Notes: generated by a model not told the origin, from the letters alone. Shown: positions 1 through 6,541, counted from the stretch's first letter. The stretch is DNA of 14,069 nt from an uncultured Coriobacteriaceae bacterium (GCA_902767025.1 CACXFZ010000082.1:1-14069), one strand, 5' to 3'. Numbers and translations are program-made.

Positions 1-825
1 CACCGCCCCGCGCGCCTTCGACGGAGAGCTCCTCGCTCTTCGAAACGCCGTCCTTGATGACGGTCGGGTTGGCGAAGGTGTAGCAATACACGTCTTCGGG
101 CGTGATGCTCACGCCGTCGCCGAAGTACTCGATGCCTCCTCCTGCGAAGAAGCCGGCGACGAGGTTTGCGATGGCCGATGCCCTGCTGTGGCCCGCGGTC
201 CAGACCTTCAGGTCGCCGCTGATGCCCTTTTCGCCGATGTACTGCTTGACATAGCGCAGGACTTCGTCCCGGGCGGCCTTGAACCCTGCGTGGATGTCGC
301 CCTGGTCGACGGTGAAGTTGCCAACCCATTCGCGCTTGTAGCCGGCGCTGCGGGGGATGACGGCAAGCAGGGTGTAGGTCTTGCCGAAGGCCTCGATCTG
401 GCGATGGCCCACGCAGACCGCCGCGGAGTTCTCGAGTTTTTCGAGTGTGTAGTACTTGTTGGTCTCGACGTCGGAAAAGCCCATGTCGGACAACAGCTTC
501 TTGATGTTCTGCGCGTTGTTGGACGGGTCGATCTCGTAGGGGTCTGGGCCTTCGCCGTATCTGCTCACCGAGGCGAGGGCGGCCGTGGCGGACAGCTCGT
601 AGAGGTGGCAGCAGCCCAGGTGCGACGATCGCATGAAGCAGTCTTCGCGGAAGGTGAAGCTGTCGTTGTCCTGGATGTTGCTGTTTTTGTTCGACGTGTA
701 GGAATAGGTCCCGCTGGTCACGTAGGAAGCGTCGGTGCCTGCCGCGAAGGCAGGCAAGGGGATGCCTGCAGTAACCAGGATCGCGCCAAGAAGAACGCAG
801 ACGACTTCACGGCTGAACTTTTCAT
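1..825 (-). CDS. Secreted lipase-like alpha/beta hydrolase, 3' end outside window, apparent frameshift near start
   Basis: This gene reads leftward off the window edge. With the frame restored, it encodes about 275 visible residues. The N-terminus is a signal peptide (hydrophobic core VVCVLLGAILVTAG, likely cleavage after PAFA near residue 28). A lipase class 3 / Mbeg1-like nucleophile elbow AGHSRAS follows (Ser near residue 214), then the strand-like YCYTFANPTV. Exported lipase or esterase activity is therefore inferred; the rest of the catalytic triad lies outside the window. The best start is the ATG at 823-825, with an AAGGGGG ribosome site just upstream. Read from there the frame stops after 35 codons (TGA at 718-720). 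The conserved frame is entered only if one A is added to the AAAA run at 819-822, giving M-K-K-F-S-R-E. It lies 52 bp downstream of luxS with no visible terminator between, so co-transcription is likely. It could be a real pseudogene, a phase-variable gene or a sequencing error. Confidence 0.72.
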
Positions 826-877
826 GCGAAGCCCCCTTGTGCTGTGGTCGTGGCTTTTGCGCGGGTAGACGAGTCGT

Positions 878-1402
878 TTACGAGTCGAAGAACTCCTGGC
901 CGTCTTCGAGCGTGGGACGCTCCGTTGCGGGGTACTCGAAGATCAGGCTCTTGTCGGCGCTGGTCAGGTATTCCACGTAGCGCGCGGCCTCCCACTTTGC
1001 CATCGGCAGGTCGTGCATCAGGCAGTTGCCGCAGCTGATCGGCGTGGCGCCGGGCACCTCGCCTTCGAACGCGCTCAGGTGCTGGAAGGATTCCAGGATG
1101 ATCGGGTACATCTCGCGGGCGGCGGGGCGTCCCTTGACGATGATGTAGAAGCCGGTCAGGCAGCCCATCGGCCCCCAGTAGACCAGCTGGTCGTTCCAGT
1201 CGGGGTGGTTGCGCAGGTACGTGGCCACGATGTGCTCCATCGTGTGCATCGCGGCGGGTGCGATGGCCGGCTCGGCGTTCGGCGTCTTCAGGCGCACGTC
1301 GAAGGTGGTGACGAGCTCGTCGCCCAAGGTGTCCACGCGGCTCTCGTAGATGCCGGGGACGATTTTCGTGTGGTCGACCGAAAAGCTGGGGATCAAATCC
1401 AT
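878..1402 (-). CDS. luxS: S-ribosylhomocysteine lyase (LuxS), autoinducer-2 synthesis
   Basis: The gene encodes a 174-residue protein, normal for LuxS. In the activated methyl cycle the enzyme splits S-ribosylhomocysteine into homocysteine and DPD, the precursor of the AI-2 signal; it is cytosolic. The metal site is visible as the HxxEH motif (H53, E56, H57) plus C124 in SCGNC. The catalytic cysteine is C81 in GPMGCLTGFY. The Asp-His that usually follows the third metal ligand appears as MHDL (H130, D131). The ATG start is preceded by AAGGAAGC. The gene is divergent from the ArsC/Spx-like gene across a 98-bp gap and lies upstream of the lipase-like gene in the same direction. The family identification is secure. 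Whether the cell uses AI-2 as a signal or only for methyl recycling cannot be told from the sequence. Confidence 0.95.
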   Translation of the reverse strand: MDLIPSFSVDHTKIVPGIYESRVDTLGDELVTTFDVRLKTPNAEPAIAPAAMHTMEHIVATYLRNHPDWNDQLVYWGPMGCLTGFYIIVKGRPAAREMYPIILESFQHLSAFEGEVPGATPISCGNCLMHDLPMAKWEAARYVEYLTSADKSLIFEYPATERPTLEDGQEFFDS

Positions 1403-1424
1403 GGTGCTTCCTTGCCTCGGGATG

Positions 1425-1465
1425 CTTTATGCGTACAGTGTATACCTAAACCGCAATTGCGTGCC
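1425..1465. promoter_or_regulatory. AT-richer divergent control region between luxS and the ArsC/Spx-like gene
   Basis: The 98-bp gap between two divergent genes holds a locally AT-rich patch. It contains an imperfect palindrome GTACAGTGTATAC at 1433-1445 and a perfect 8-bp palindrome GCAATTGC at 1453-1460. Both genes must take their promoters from here, but I could not assign a -35/-10 pair with good spacing on either strand. The regulatory role is inferred from position. Confidence 0.3.
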
Positions 1466-1500
1466 GTGCTCATTCGCGCGGCACAAGGAAAGGACGGGGT

Positions 1501-1866
1501 ATGGCAGGCAAGATCCTCTTCGTGGGTTACCCGAAGTGCTCGACCAGCAACAAGGCGCAGAAGTGGCTGGACGCCCAGGGCGTGGACTACACGTTCCGTC
1601 ACATCGTGGAAAAGAACCCCACCGAGCGCGAGCTGCGCACCTGGCACAAGCGCAGCGGGCTGCCGCTGAAGCGCTTCTTCAACACCAGCGGCATGCTCTA
1701 CCGCGAGATGGGGCTGTCGGGCAAGTTGCCCACCATGTCCGACGACGACATGTACGCGCTGCTGGCCACCGACGGCATGCTCGTGAAGCGGCCCCTGCTC
1801 GTGCTGGGCGATGCGGTGATCCCGGGTTTCCGCGAGGACGACTGGAAAGCCGCGCTCGCTCTGTAA
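1501..1866 (+). CDS. ArsC/Spx/MgsR-family thioredoxin-fold protein
   Basis: The protein has 121 residues, typical of the ArsC/Spx/YffB family. It begins with strand-helix residues KILFVGYPKCSTSNKAQKWL, carrying a single-cysteine CxTS motif at C13, and ends with the family strand LVKRPLLVLGD. The paired CxxC of Spx is absent. Related proteins are either reductases acting on arsenate or low-molecular-weight thiols, or redox regulators that bind RNA polymerase; this sequence does not decide between them. No arsenic resistance gene lies nearby, so arsenate reduction is not favoured. The ATG is preceded by AAGGAAAGGACGGGGT. The gene is divergent from luxS and lies 84 bp upstream of the DUF4126 gene on the same strand. 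Confidence 0.85.
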   Translation: MAGKILFVGYPKCSTSNKAQKWLDAQGVDYTFRHIVEKNPTERELRTWHKRSGLPLKRFFNTSGMLYREMGLSGKLPTMSDDDMYALLATDGMLVKRPLLVLGDAVIPGFREDDWKAALAL

Positions 1867-1916
1867 CGGCTTCGCAGCAAAACGCACACGAGGCCGGGTC
1901 GCGGCCGGGTGCGCGC

Positions 1917-1922
1917 TACAAT
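1917..1922 (+). promoter_or_regulatory. Possible -10 element (TACAAT) ahead of the DUF4126 gene
   Basis: TACAAT matches the sigma-70 -10 consensus in five of six positions and lies 28 bp before the preferred GTG start. No convincing -35 box is seen 16-18 bp upstream, so this is a weak call. Confidence 0.3.
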
Positions 1923-1950
1923 GGCGCCGTCTTCGGAAGGAGTGGCGCCT

Positions 1951-2535
1951 GTGGAACTGTCCGGTGATGCAATCCAGATCGTCGTGGCCCTTGCGGCGGG
2001 CATCGCGTTGTCGGCGTCGTGCGGCTTTCGCGTGTTCGTGCCGCCGCTCGTCGTCAGCCTGGCTTCCCTGGCCGGCGTGATGCAGCTGAACCCCGACCTG
2101 GCCTGGATGGGCACGTGGCCGGCTGCGCTGGCATTCGGCACGGCGGCCCTGCTCGAGGTCGGCGCCTACTACATCCCTGCGCTCGACAACCTGCTCGACA
2201 CCATCGCGGTTCCCTGTGCCACGATTGCGGGCACGCTGCTGACCGCCGCCATGTTCGGCGGTGACATGTCTCCCGCGTTGCGCTGGACGCTTGCCATCAT
2301 AGCCGGCGGGGGAACGGCCCTCACCGTGAGCACCACCACGGCTGCCGCGCGCGGCGCCTCGACGATGACCACCGCAGGTGTTGCAAACCCCGTGCTGTCG
2401 ACGGGGGAGCTGGTGGCGTCCGCTGCGCTGAGCGTCGTCTCGATCCTGCTGCCCCTGGTAGGCCTCGCGCTTGCCGTTGCATTGGTGGTGGCCCTGCTCC
2501 GGTGGCGCAAGCGGCGCAGGGCGGCAGCCGCCTAA
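1951..2535 (+). CDS. DUF4126 family multi-pass membrane protein
   Basis: The product is 194 residues from the GTG at 1951. I chose this start because GGAAGGAG lies 8 bp before it; the in-frame ATG at 1909 has no ribosome site. The sequence is mostly hydrophobic, with about five membrane segments. It contains the DUF4126 signatures GIALSASCGFRVFVPPL near the N-terminus and the segment AYYIPALDNLLDTI in the middle. The C-terminus is basic (RWRKRRRAAAA), consistent with a cytoplasmic tail. The family has no established function that I know of. The gene converges on the small peptide gene, with a shared terminator between them. Confidence 0.85.
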   Translation: MELSGDAIQIVVALAAGIALSASCGFRVFVPPLVVSLASLAGVMQLNPDLAWMGTWPAALAFGTAALLEVGAYYIPALDNLLDTIAVPCATIAGTLLTAAMFGGDMSPALRWTLAIIAGGGTALTVSTTTAAARGASTMTTAGVANPVLSTGELVASAALSVVSILLPLVGLALAVALVVALLRWRKRRRAAAA

Positions 2536-2592
2536 GGGCGTCCTGCTGCTGGCAGTCGTGGGCAGGTCCATGTCGTGAGCTAGGTCGCGGGC

Positions 2593-2625
2593 GAAAGAAA
2601 ACCCCCGAAACGGGGATTTTCTTCG
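2593..2625. terminator. Bidirectional intrinsic terminator
   Basis: An inverted repeat with CCCCCG (2602-2607) and CGGGG (2611-2615) around the loop AAA is flanked by A-rich sequence on the left and T-rich sequence on the right. It therefore gives a GC stem followed by a T-rich tail on both strands. It lies between the convergent DUF4126 gene and the leader/zinc-ribbon peptide gene and can serve both. Confidence 0.8.
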
Positions 2626-2641
2626 CTGATCTTCGCGGTGG

Positions 2642-2851
2642 CTACCACGTGAGGCCGCACTTGCCGCATCTGGACTTCTTGAGGGCTGGGTTGTACATGG
2701 TTCCCGTGTGGCCGCAGCGGGGGCAGCACTCGTTCTTCCATTCGCCGCCACCGGCGATCATTTCGAGTTCTTCGTTGGAGAGCTCGTAGCCCTCTTCCTC
2801 TGCCTGCTGCATTATCTCTTCGGGAGTCAAAACCTTCTTGGATTCTGCCAT
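2642..2851 (-). CDS. Putative RiPP-like precursor: Nif11-type double-glycine leader joined to a four-cysteine zinc-ribbon-like core
   Basis: The gene encodes 69 residues from the ATG at 2849-2851, chosen because AAAGGA lies 7 bp upstream. An in-frame ATG 21 bp earlier overlaps the ribosome site region and is less likely. Residues 1-36 are acidic and helical, ending in ELSNEELEMIAGGG. This matches the C-terminal half of Nif11-like and other double-glycine leaders, which are recognised by RiPP-modifying enzymes and cleaved after GG by C39-peptidase ABC exporters. Residues 37-69 carry C42, C43, C46 and C62, C65; the pairs CPRC and CGKC, 15 residues apart, look like a zinc ribbon. No modifying enzyme, peptidase or exporter lies in the window, so it is an orphan. 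It sits 94 bp downstream of the peroxidase gene and has its own terminator. It may instead be a small zinc-binding protein with a coincidental leader-like motif. Confidence 0.75.
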   Translation of the reverse strand: MAESKKVLTPEEIMQQAEEEGYELSNEELEMIAGGGEWKNECCPRCGHTGTMYNPALKKSRCGKCGLTW

Positions 2852-2854
2852 TGT

Positions 2855-2934
2855 CCGATCCTTTCCTTTCATAGCCGATCCAGATACTTATACGCAAACC
2901 TCGTTCGATGCGTCTTGGGATTCTCGGATCGGCT
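2855..2934 (-). promoter_or_regulatory. CCGATCC repeat cluster upstream of the peptide gene
   Basis: Three copies of CCGATCC surround the 5' end of the peptide gene: 2855-2861 and 2875-2881 in the same orientation, exactly 20 bp apart, and an inverted copy at 2926-2932. The last two extend to a perfect 9-bp inverted repeat, AGCCGATCC (2873-2881) and GGATCGGCT (2926-2934). On the minus strand an AT-rich GTATAAGTATC, a plausible -10 region, lies inside. This could be an operator or a long-loop hairpin at the end of the peroxidase transcript. Confidence 0.35.
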
Positions 2935-2945
2935 GACGTCGTGGG

Positions 2946-3488
2946 CTAAAGCGCCTCCGCCACGGCTTTCTCCACGTCCGCCATGTCGTCCGTAGGCTCG
3001 AACCGCGCGATGAGCTCGCCGTTTTTGTCGATCAGGAACTTCGTGAAGTTCCAGCCGATGTAGCACTGCTCGCCGAACTTCTTGTTGTTCTGCTTGGCGA
3101 AGCTCTCAAGCGCCTTGTTCTTCAGGCCCTTGCCGAAGCCCTCGAAGGGTTTTTCGGTTGCCAGCTCCGCGAACAGGGGATGGGCGTCTGCGCCGTTGAC
3201 GTCGACTTTGGCGAATTGCGGGAACTCGGTCCCGAACTTCAGCGTGCAGAACTCGTGGATCTCCTCGTTGGTGCCAGGTGCCTGGTCGGCGAACTGGTTG
3301 CAGGGAAAGTCCAGGACCTCGAAGCCCTGGTCGCGGTACTTCGCGTACATGTCTTCCAGCTGCTCGTACTGGGGCGTGAAGCCGCATCCAGTAGCCGTGT
3401 TCACCACCAGCAGGACCTTGCCCGCGTAGTCCGAAAGAGCCACCTGGCTGCCGTCGAGTGCCGTTGCAGTGTGATCGTAGATGCTCAT
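2946..3488 (-). CDS. Glutathione peroxidase family thiol peroxidase (Cys type)
   Basis: The product has 180 residues, normal for bacterial BsaA/BtuE-type enzymes that reduce hydrogen and organic peroxides, usually with thioredoxin. The peroxidatic cysteine is C35 in NTATGCGFTPQY. The other active-site residues are Q65 (FPCNQF) and W146-N147 (GWNFTKF). C81 in FCTLKF sits at the usual position of the resolving cysteine, suggesting the thioredoxin-dependent two-Cys mechanism. The start is the ATG at 3486-3488, which has AGGAGGAA just upstream; the in-frame ATG 87 bp earlier lacks a ribosome site. It lies 95 bp downstream of the rhomboid gene on the same strand and upstream of the leader/zinc-ribbon peptide gene. 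Confidence 0.95.
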   Translation of the reverse strand: MSIYDHTATALDGSQVALSDYAGKVLLVVNTATGCGFTPQYEQLEDMYAKYRDQGFEVLDFPCNQFADQAPGTNEEIHEFCTLKFGTEFPQFAKVDVNGADAHPLFAELATEKPFEGFGKGLKNKALESFAKQNNKKFGEQCYIGWNFTKFLIDKNGELIARFEPTDDMADVEKAVAEAL

Positions 3489-3529
3489 GTGTTCCTCCTG
3501 TTCGTTGGGTACCAGACCATAGTAGCACT

Positions 3530-3566
3530 CCGTTTCGGACAGGGGTCGGGCCTTCGTTCGAAACGG
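3530..3566 (-). terminator. Inverted repeat between the rhomboid and peroxidase genes, possible attenuator or terminator
   Basis: CCGTTTCG (3530-3537) and CGAAACGG (3559-3566) form a perfect 8-bp stem with a 21-base loop in the 95-bp gap between the two genes. No T-run follows on the minus strand, so it may be an mRNA hairpin or an operator rather than an intrinsic terminator. Confidence 0.35.
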
Positions 3567-3583
3567 GTTTGCCACCGTGCGGG

Positions 3584-4186
3584 CTACTCCTTCCCGCCTT
3601 CCGGGCGCGCGAGGAAGAACCCTGCGGCGGCACCGACCAGGCCGCCGATGATGTGGGAGAGCTGGCTGACGTTGTCCGCCACGAAGACGCCCTCGTATAT
3701 TTGCTGTCCCAGGAAGATGAGCGCCACCAAGATGAAGGTGAGGGGAATCTCGCCCTGCTGTGCGCTGGTCACCGACCCGAGCAGGATGAATGCGAACACG
3801 ATGCCGCTAGCGCCGAGCAGGGCTTGGTTCGGGAAGAACACGTAGTTGACCAGCGAGCACGCCAGCGCGGTCACGAGCATCACCTCGAGCAGCGTGCGCC
3901 AGCCGTACTTCTCCTCGAGCAAGGGCCCGAGCAGCAGCACGTATGCCATGTTGCCCACCAGGTGCCCCCAGCCGCTGTGGCCGAGCACATGGGTGAACGC
4001 GCGCACGTAGGTGAGCGGGTCGGCGAGCGAGCTGTGGTACGTGCTGAACAGCAGACGCGTGCTCGCGTCGTTCGTGAGTGCGCCCAGCGCCGTCGCCACC
4101 AGGCAGAGGGCGGCGAATGCGAGCACCAGGGGAGCGTTGAGGGTGATCCTCCATTTCCGCGAGCTGCTGCTTGAGTCGTTTGCCAC
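3584..4186 (-). CDS. Rhomboid-family intramembrane serine protease
   Basis: The product is 200 residues from a GTG start at 4184-4186, chosen because AAAGGAGG lies 6 bp before it and the hydrophobic domain begins about 20 residues in. It has about six membrane segments. The rhomboid signatures are visible: GHSGWGHLVGNM (H75 and N79 of the oxyanion region), the nucleophile S127 in LLGASGIVFAF, and the partner H178 in LSHIIGG. The family cleaves transmembrane substrates within the bilayer; the substrate is unknown here. The C-terminus is short and basic-acidic (RPEGGKE). It is first in a same-strand run with the peroxidase and the leader/zinc-ribbon peptide gene. A perfect dyad lies about 85 bp upstream. 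Confidence 0.93.
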   Translation of the reverse strand: MANDSSSSSRKWRITLNAPLVLAFAALCLVATALGALTNDASTRLLFSTYHSSLADPLTYVRAFTHVLGHSGWGHLVGNMAYVLLLGPLLEEKYGWRTLLEVMLVTALACSLVNYVFFPNQALLGASGIVFAFILLGSVTSAQQGEIPLTFILVALIFLGQQIYEGVFVADNVSQLSHIIGGLVGAAAGFFLARPEGGKE

Positions 4187-4269
4187 GATCGCCTCCTTTG
4201 CTTGTGTTTCGGGTGGTGCGCCTGCCCGGTTGCAGAGGGTGTTCCTGTTGGTCCCCGATCGGGCTCTGG

Positions 4270-4290
4270 CATGCACTGCAATAGTGCATG
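4270..4290. promoter_or_regulatory. Perfect 21-bp dyad upstream of the rhomboid gene, candidate operator
   Basis: CATGCACT (4270-4277) and AGTGCATG (4283-4290) are perfect inverted arms around GCAAT. On the minus strand a -10-like TATCAT lies immediately before the dyad, so the transcription start of the rhomboid gene would fall in it. That is a classic repressor position. The binding protein is unknown. Confidence 0.45.
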
Positions 4291-4351
4291 ATAGCAAGGA
4301 ACCTGCGCCATCGCAGCGCATGCAGGGCAGGCCCGCAGGATAGCGTTCATT

Positions 4352-4382
4352 TTTTGAACAGGTGCCTGACCCCTGTTCAAAA
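4352..4382. repeat. REP-like palindrome, 11-bp arms around TGCCTGACC
   Basis: TTTTGAACAGG (4352-4362) and CCTGTTCAAAA (4372-4382) are perfect inverted arms with the loop TGCCTGACC. From memory, GGTGCCTGACCCC-type palindromes are widely dispersed in bacterial genomes and resemble REP elements linked to Y1 (RAYT) transposases; this assignment is inference. It ends 8 bp before the ATG at 4391, and a related GAACAGG copy lies after the same gene. Confidence 0.65.
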
Positions 4383-4390
4383 GTGCCATC

Positions 4391-5191
4391 ATGGGTTGTC
4401 GGGTTAATCGTCGGCAGGAGCGGATAGGCGGGTTGAGGGTGGAGAAGTACTTCGACATAAATGAGGCGGGCGCGAGCGTGCGCTGCAAGCTGTACTGCAC
4501 CGACGCGCGGTCGATCGAGCGCGTGATCGTGTGCTGCCATGGGTTCGGCGGCAGCAAGGACTCGCGCGGTATCCAGATGTTCGCCCAGCGGGCCGTGACC
4601 AAGCGGAAGGGGACGGCCGTTGTCACCTTCGACTGGCCGTGCCATGGCAACGACGGCCGCAAGAACCTGCTGCTCGAAGACTGCGACCTGTACCTGGGCA
4701 TCGTGTGCAACTACGCGCGCGAGGCGCTGGGCGCAGAAGAGCTCTACGCCTACGGCACCAGCTTCGGCGGCTACCTGCTGCTGAAATACCTTTCCGAGCA
4801 TGAAAACCCGTTTCGCAAGGTGGCGCTGCGCTGCCCGGCGGTCGACATGTACGACGCCCTGATGGGCATCATCGACGAGGACAAGCGCTCGAAGCTGGCT
4901 GCGGGCAAGACCGTTCTCGTCGGGTTCGACCGCGAGGTGAAGGTGAGCAGCGCGCTACTGGATGGGCTGCGCTCGGCCGATTTGCGGCAACGCTCGTTCT
5001 TCGACTGCGCGGACGATCTGATGGTTGTGCACGGGACCGCCGACGAGATCGTCGACTATTCGTCGTCGGTGACGTTCTGCGACGACAACGTCATCCCGCT
5101 CGTGACGGTCGAAGGCGCCGACCACATCTTCCACGACCCCAAGAAGATGGACATGGCCATCGCGCGCATCATCGACTTCTTCGGCTTCTAG
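4391..5191 (+). CDS. Alpha/beta hydrolase (serine aminopeptidase/esterase-like)
   Basis: The protein has up to 266 residues and the layout of a cytosolic alpha/beta hydrolase. The oxyanion strand and turn is VIVCCHGFGGSK. The nucleophile elbow is YGTSFGGYLL (S124). The acid is in VVHGTADEIVDY (D218), and the catalytic His is H245 in VEGADHIFHDP. The substrate is unknown; peptidase, carboxylesterase or acyltransferase activities all occur in the superfamily. The start is uncertain. The ATG at 4391 directly abuts the palindrome and has no ribosome site, while TTG 4433 and GTG 4439 lie 12 and 18 bp after AGGAG (4416-4420). The conserved part begins at VEKYFDI, which fits an internal start. It is a lone gene converging on the MFS gene, with GAACAGG repeats on both sides. 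Confidence 0.85.
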   Translation: MGCRVNRRQERIGGLRVEKYFDINEAGASVRCKLYCTDARSIERVIVCCHGFGGSKDSRGIQMFAQRAVTKRKGTAVVTFDWPCHGNDGRKNLLLEDCDLYLGIVCNYAREALGAEELYAYGTSFGGYLLLKYLSEHENPFRKVALRCPAVDMYDALMGIIDEDKRSKLAAGKTVLVGFDREVKVSSALLDGLRSADLRQRSFFDCADDLMVVHGTADEIVDYSSSVTFCDDNVIPLVTVEGADHIFHDPKKMDMAIARIIDFFGF

Positions 5192-5219
5192 CCCCAGCCT
5201 TTGAACAGGGGCTCTGTTC
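5190..5219. repeat. Second GAACAGG palindrome, probable terminator between convergent genes
   Basis: TTTGAACAGGGG at 5200-5211 repeats the arm of the palindrome at 4352-4382. Two mutually exclusive stems are possible: AGCCCC (5190-5195) with GGGGCT (5208-5213), and GAACAG (5203-5208) with CTGTTC (5214-5219). It overlaps the TAG stop codon of the hydrolase and lies in the 61-bp gap before the convergent MFS stop. There is no strong T-run. Confidence 0.5.
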
Positions 5220-5252
5220 GTCTGCGGTTTGTTAGCGAGGGCCTGTCGGTGC

Positions 5253-6512
5253 TCACGCGCGGGGAGCGCGCATGCAGGCGAAGAACACGGCCACCATGGC
5301 TGCGGCCAGGACCACGTAGGCGACCAGGGCAGGCCCGTAGCTTCCCGTCGTGTCGTAGGCGAGGTTGGTGAGGGTGGGGGCCAAGGCCAGCCCCACGTAC
5401 ATGCATCCCGAGCACAGACCCAGCTTCTTGCTGAAGTCCACTTCGCCCAGCGCTTCCTTCACGCCCACGCCCACGGTGACTCCGCAGGCGCTGTACGCCG
5501 CCCCGGAGCACACGGCACCAACCGCGACGGCGGGCCAGGGCAGCGTTGGCAGGCGGAACAGCAGGGCGGCCACGGCGACCAGCAGGGCGGCCACTGCCAG
5601 CCCCCACTTGGTGCCGGCTTTGTCGCAGAGCATCCCCAGCGGGACCATCGCAACCGTCGCCGCAAGCAGCGAGATGCTCACGGCCTGCCCCTGCATCTGC
5701 CCGTATCCCAGGTCCAGCGCGAACAGGGGCAGCGTGCTCATGACCGCATAGGTGGTGATGCCCAACAGCAGGTAGCCGAACGCGATCCACCACAGGCGGG
5801 GCTGGCGAACGGCCTGGTGAAACGCCTGATCCCATGCGGGGTGGGGCGGGGATGCCGCAGCCGCACCGTCGTCCGTGTCCGCGCTGGGCCCGTCTTCGCC
5901 TTGCACGTACATCGCAGGCACGCCCAGCTCGTCGGGGCTGCCGCGGTACAGGGCGACGCAGGCCACCAGGGCGACTACCGACGCCACCGTGCTCACGGCG
6001 AACGAGTAGCGCCATCCCACGGCGGCGATCAGGGTGGCGATGAGCACCGAGAACACGATGCCGGTGGCGCTTCCCAGCGAGTTGGCCACACCCACCAACG
6101 TGCCCATGCGCTGTTTGAACCAGGTGTTCACCGCGGCGGAGATGCACGTGTACGCGGTGATTCCGCACCCCAGCCCGTAGAGCACGCCGCCCAGGTAGAG
6201 CATCGGCAGCGAGTTCATCAGCATCCAGCTTGCGAAGGCCAGCGTGTTCAGCGTGCCGCCCACGAGCATCATGCGGCGGATGCCCAGTCGCCGCTCTATC
6301 GGCCCGAAGAAGAACAGGCTGATGGCGGCGCTGATCACGGCGGGGATGCTCAGCACCGTCATGAACTGCGTGCGCGAGATTCCCAGGTCGTCGATCACGG
6401 GGGCGGCGTAGAGGTTCATGCAGTTGTACTGGATGCCCGTCCACATCATCGACATGACGCAAATGGCGGCAAACGCCATCCACGCGTATCTCGACGAGCT
6501 GTTCTTCTGCAC
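5253..6512 (-). CDS. MFS transporter (OFA/monocarboxylate-like)
   Basis: The product has 419 residues and about 12 hydrophobic segments. A longer hydrophilic loop rich in Gly, Asp and Pro near residues 200-230 separates the two six-helix halves. N-terminal residues WTGIQYNCMNLYAAPVIDDLG and the first-half signature ERRLGIRRMMLVGG (the loop between helices 2 and 3) are typical of the major facilitator superfamily. The overall look is closest to the oxalate/formate antiporter-like or monocarboxylate group, but the substrate cannot be assigned. The start is a GTG at 6510-6512 with AGAGGGAG about 8 bp upstream. No enzyme gene adjoins it to suggest a substrate. Confidence 0.88.
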   Translation of the reverse strand: MQKNSSSRYAWMAFAAICVMSMMWTGIQYNCMNLYAAPVIDDLGISRTQFMTVLSIPAVISAAISLFFFGPIERRLGIRRMMLVGGTLNTLAFASWMLMNSLPMLYLGGVLYGLGCGITAYTCISAAVNTWFKQRMGTLVGVANSLGSATGIVFSVLIATLIAAVGWRYSFAVSTVASVVALVACVALYRGSPDELGVPAMYVQGEDGPSADTDDGAAAASPPHPAWDQAFHQAVRQPRLWWIAFGYLLLGITTYAVMSTLPLFALDLGYGQMQGQAVSISLLAATVAMVPLGMLCDKAGTKWGLAVAALLVAVAALLFRLPTLPWPAVAVGAVCSGAAYSACGVTVGVGVKEALGEVDFSKKLGLCSGCMYVGLALAPTLTNLAYDTTGSYGPALVAYVVLAAAMVAVFFACMRAPRA

Positions 6513-6541
6513 GGCCGCTCCCTCTTTGCTCCGACGCTTGC

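Noticed and set aside
188..868. Plus-strand open frame at the left edge
   Set aside because: It is Val/Asp/Ala/Gly-rich shadow sequence. The minus strand encodes a lipase-like protein with a signal peptide and GHSRA motif.
1453..1463. GCAATTGCGTG shared between 1453-1463 and 13900-13910
   Set aside because: A single 11-base match containing a short palindrome, at two unrelated positions relative to promoters, is not enough to call a regulatory repeat.
1393..2751. Long minus-strand open frame covering the ArsC-like and DUF4126 genes
   Set aside because: The product is low-complexity Arg/His/Gln sequence typical of a shadow frame, while the plus strand holds two recognisable families with ribosome sites.
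4187..4801. Upstream extension of the rhomboid frame to an ATG at 4801
   Set aside because: The extra 200 or so residues overlap the hydrolase gene on the other strand and do not look like protein. The GTG at 4184-4186 has an AAAGGAGG site and starts just before the family domain.
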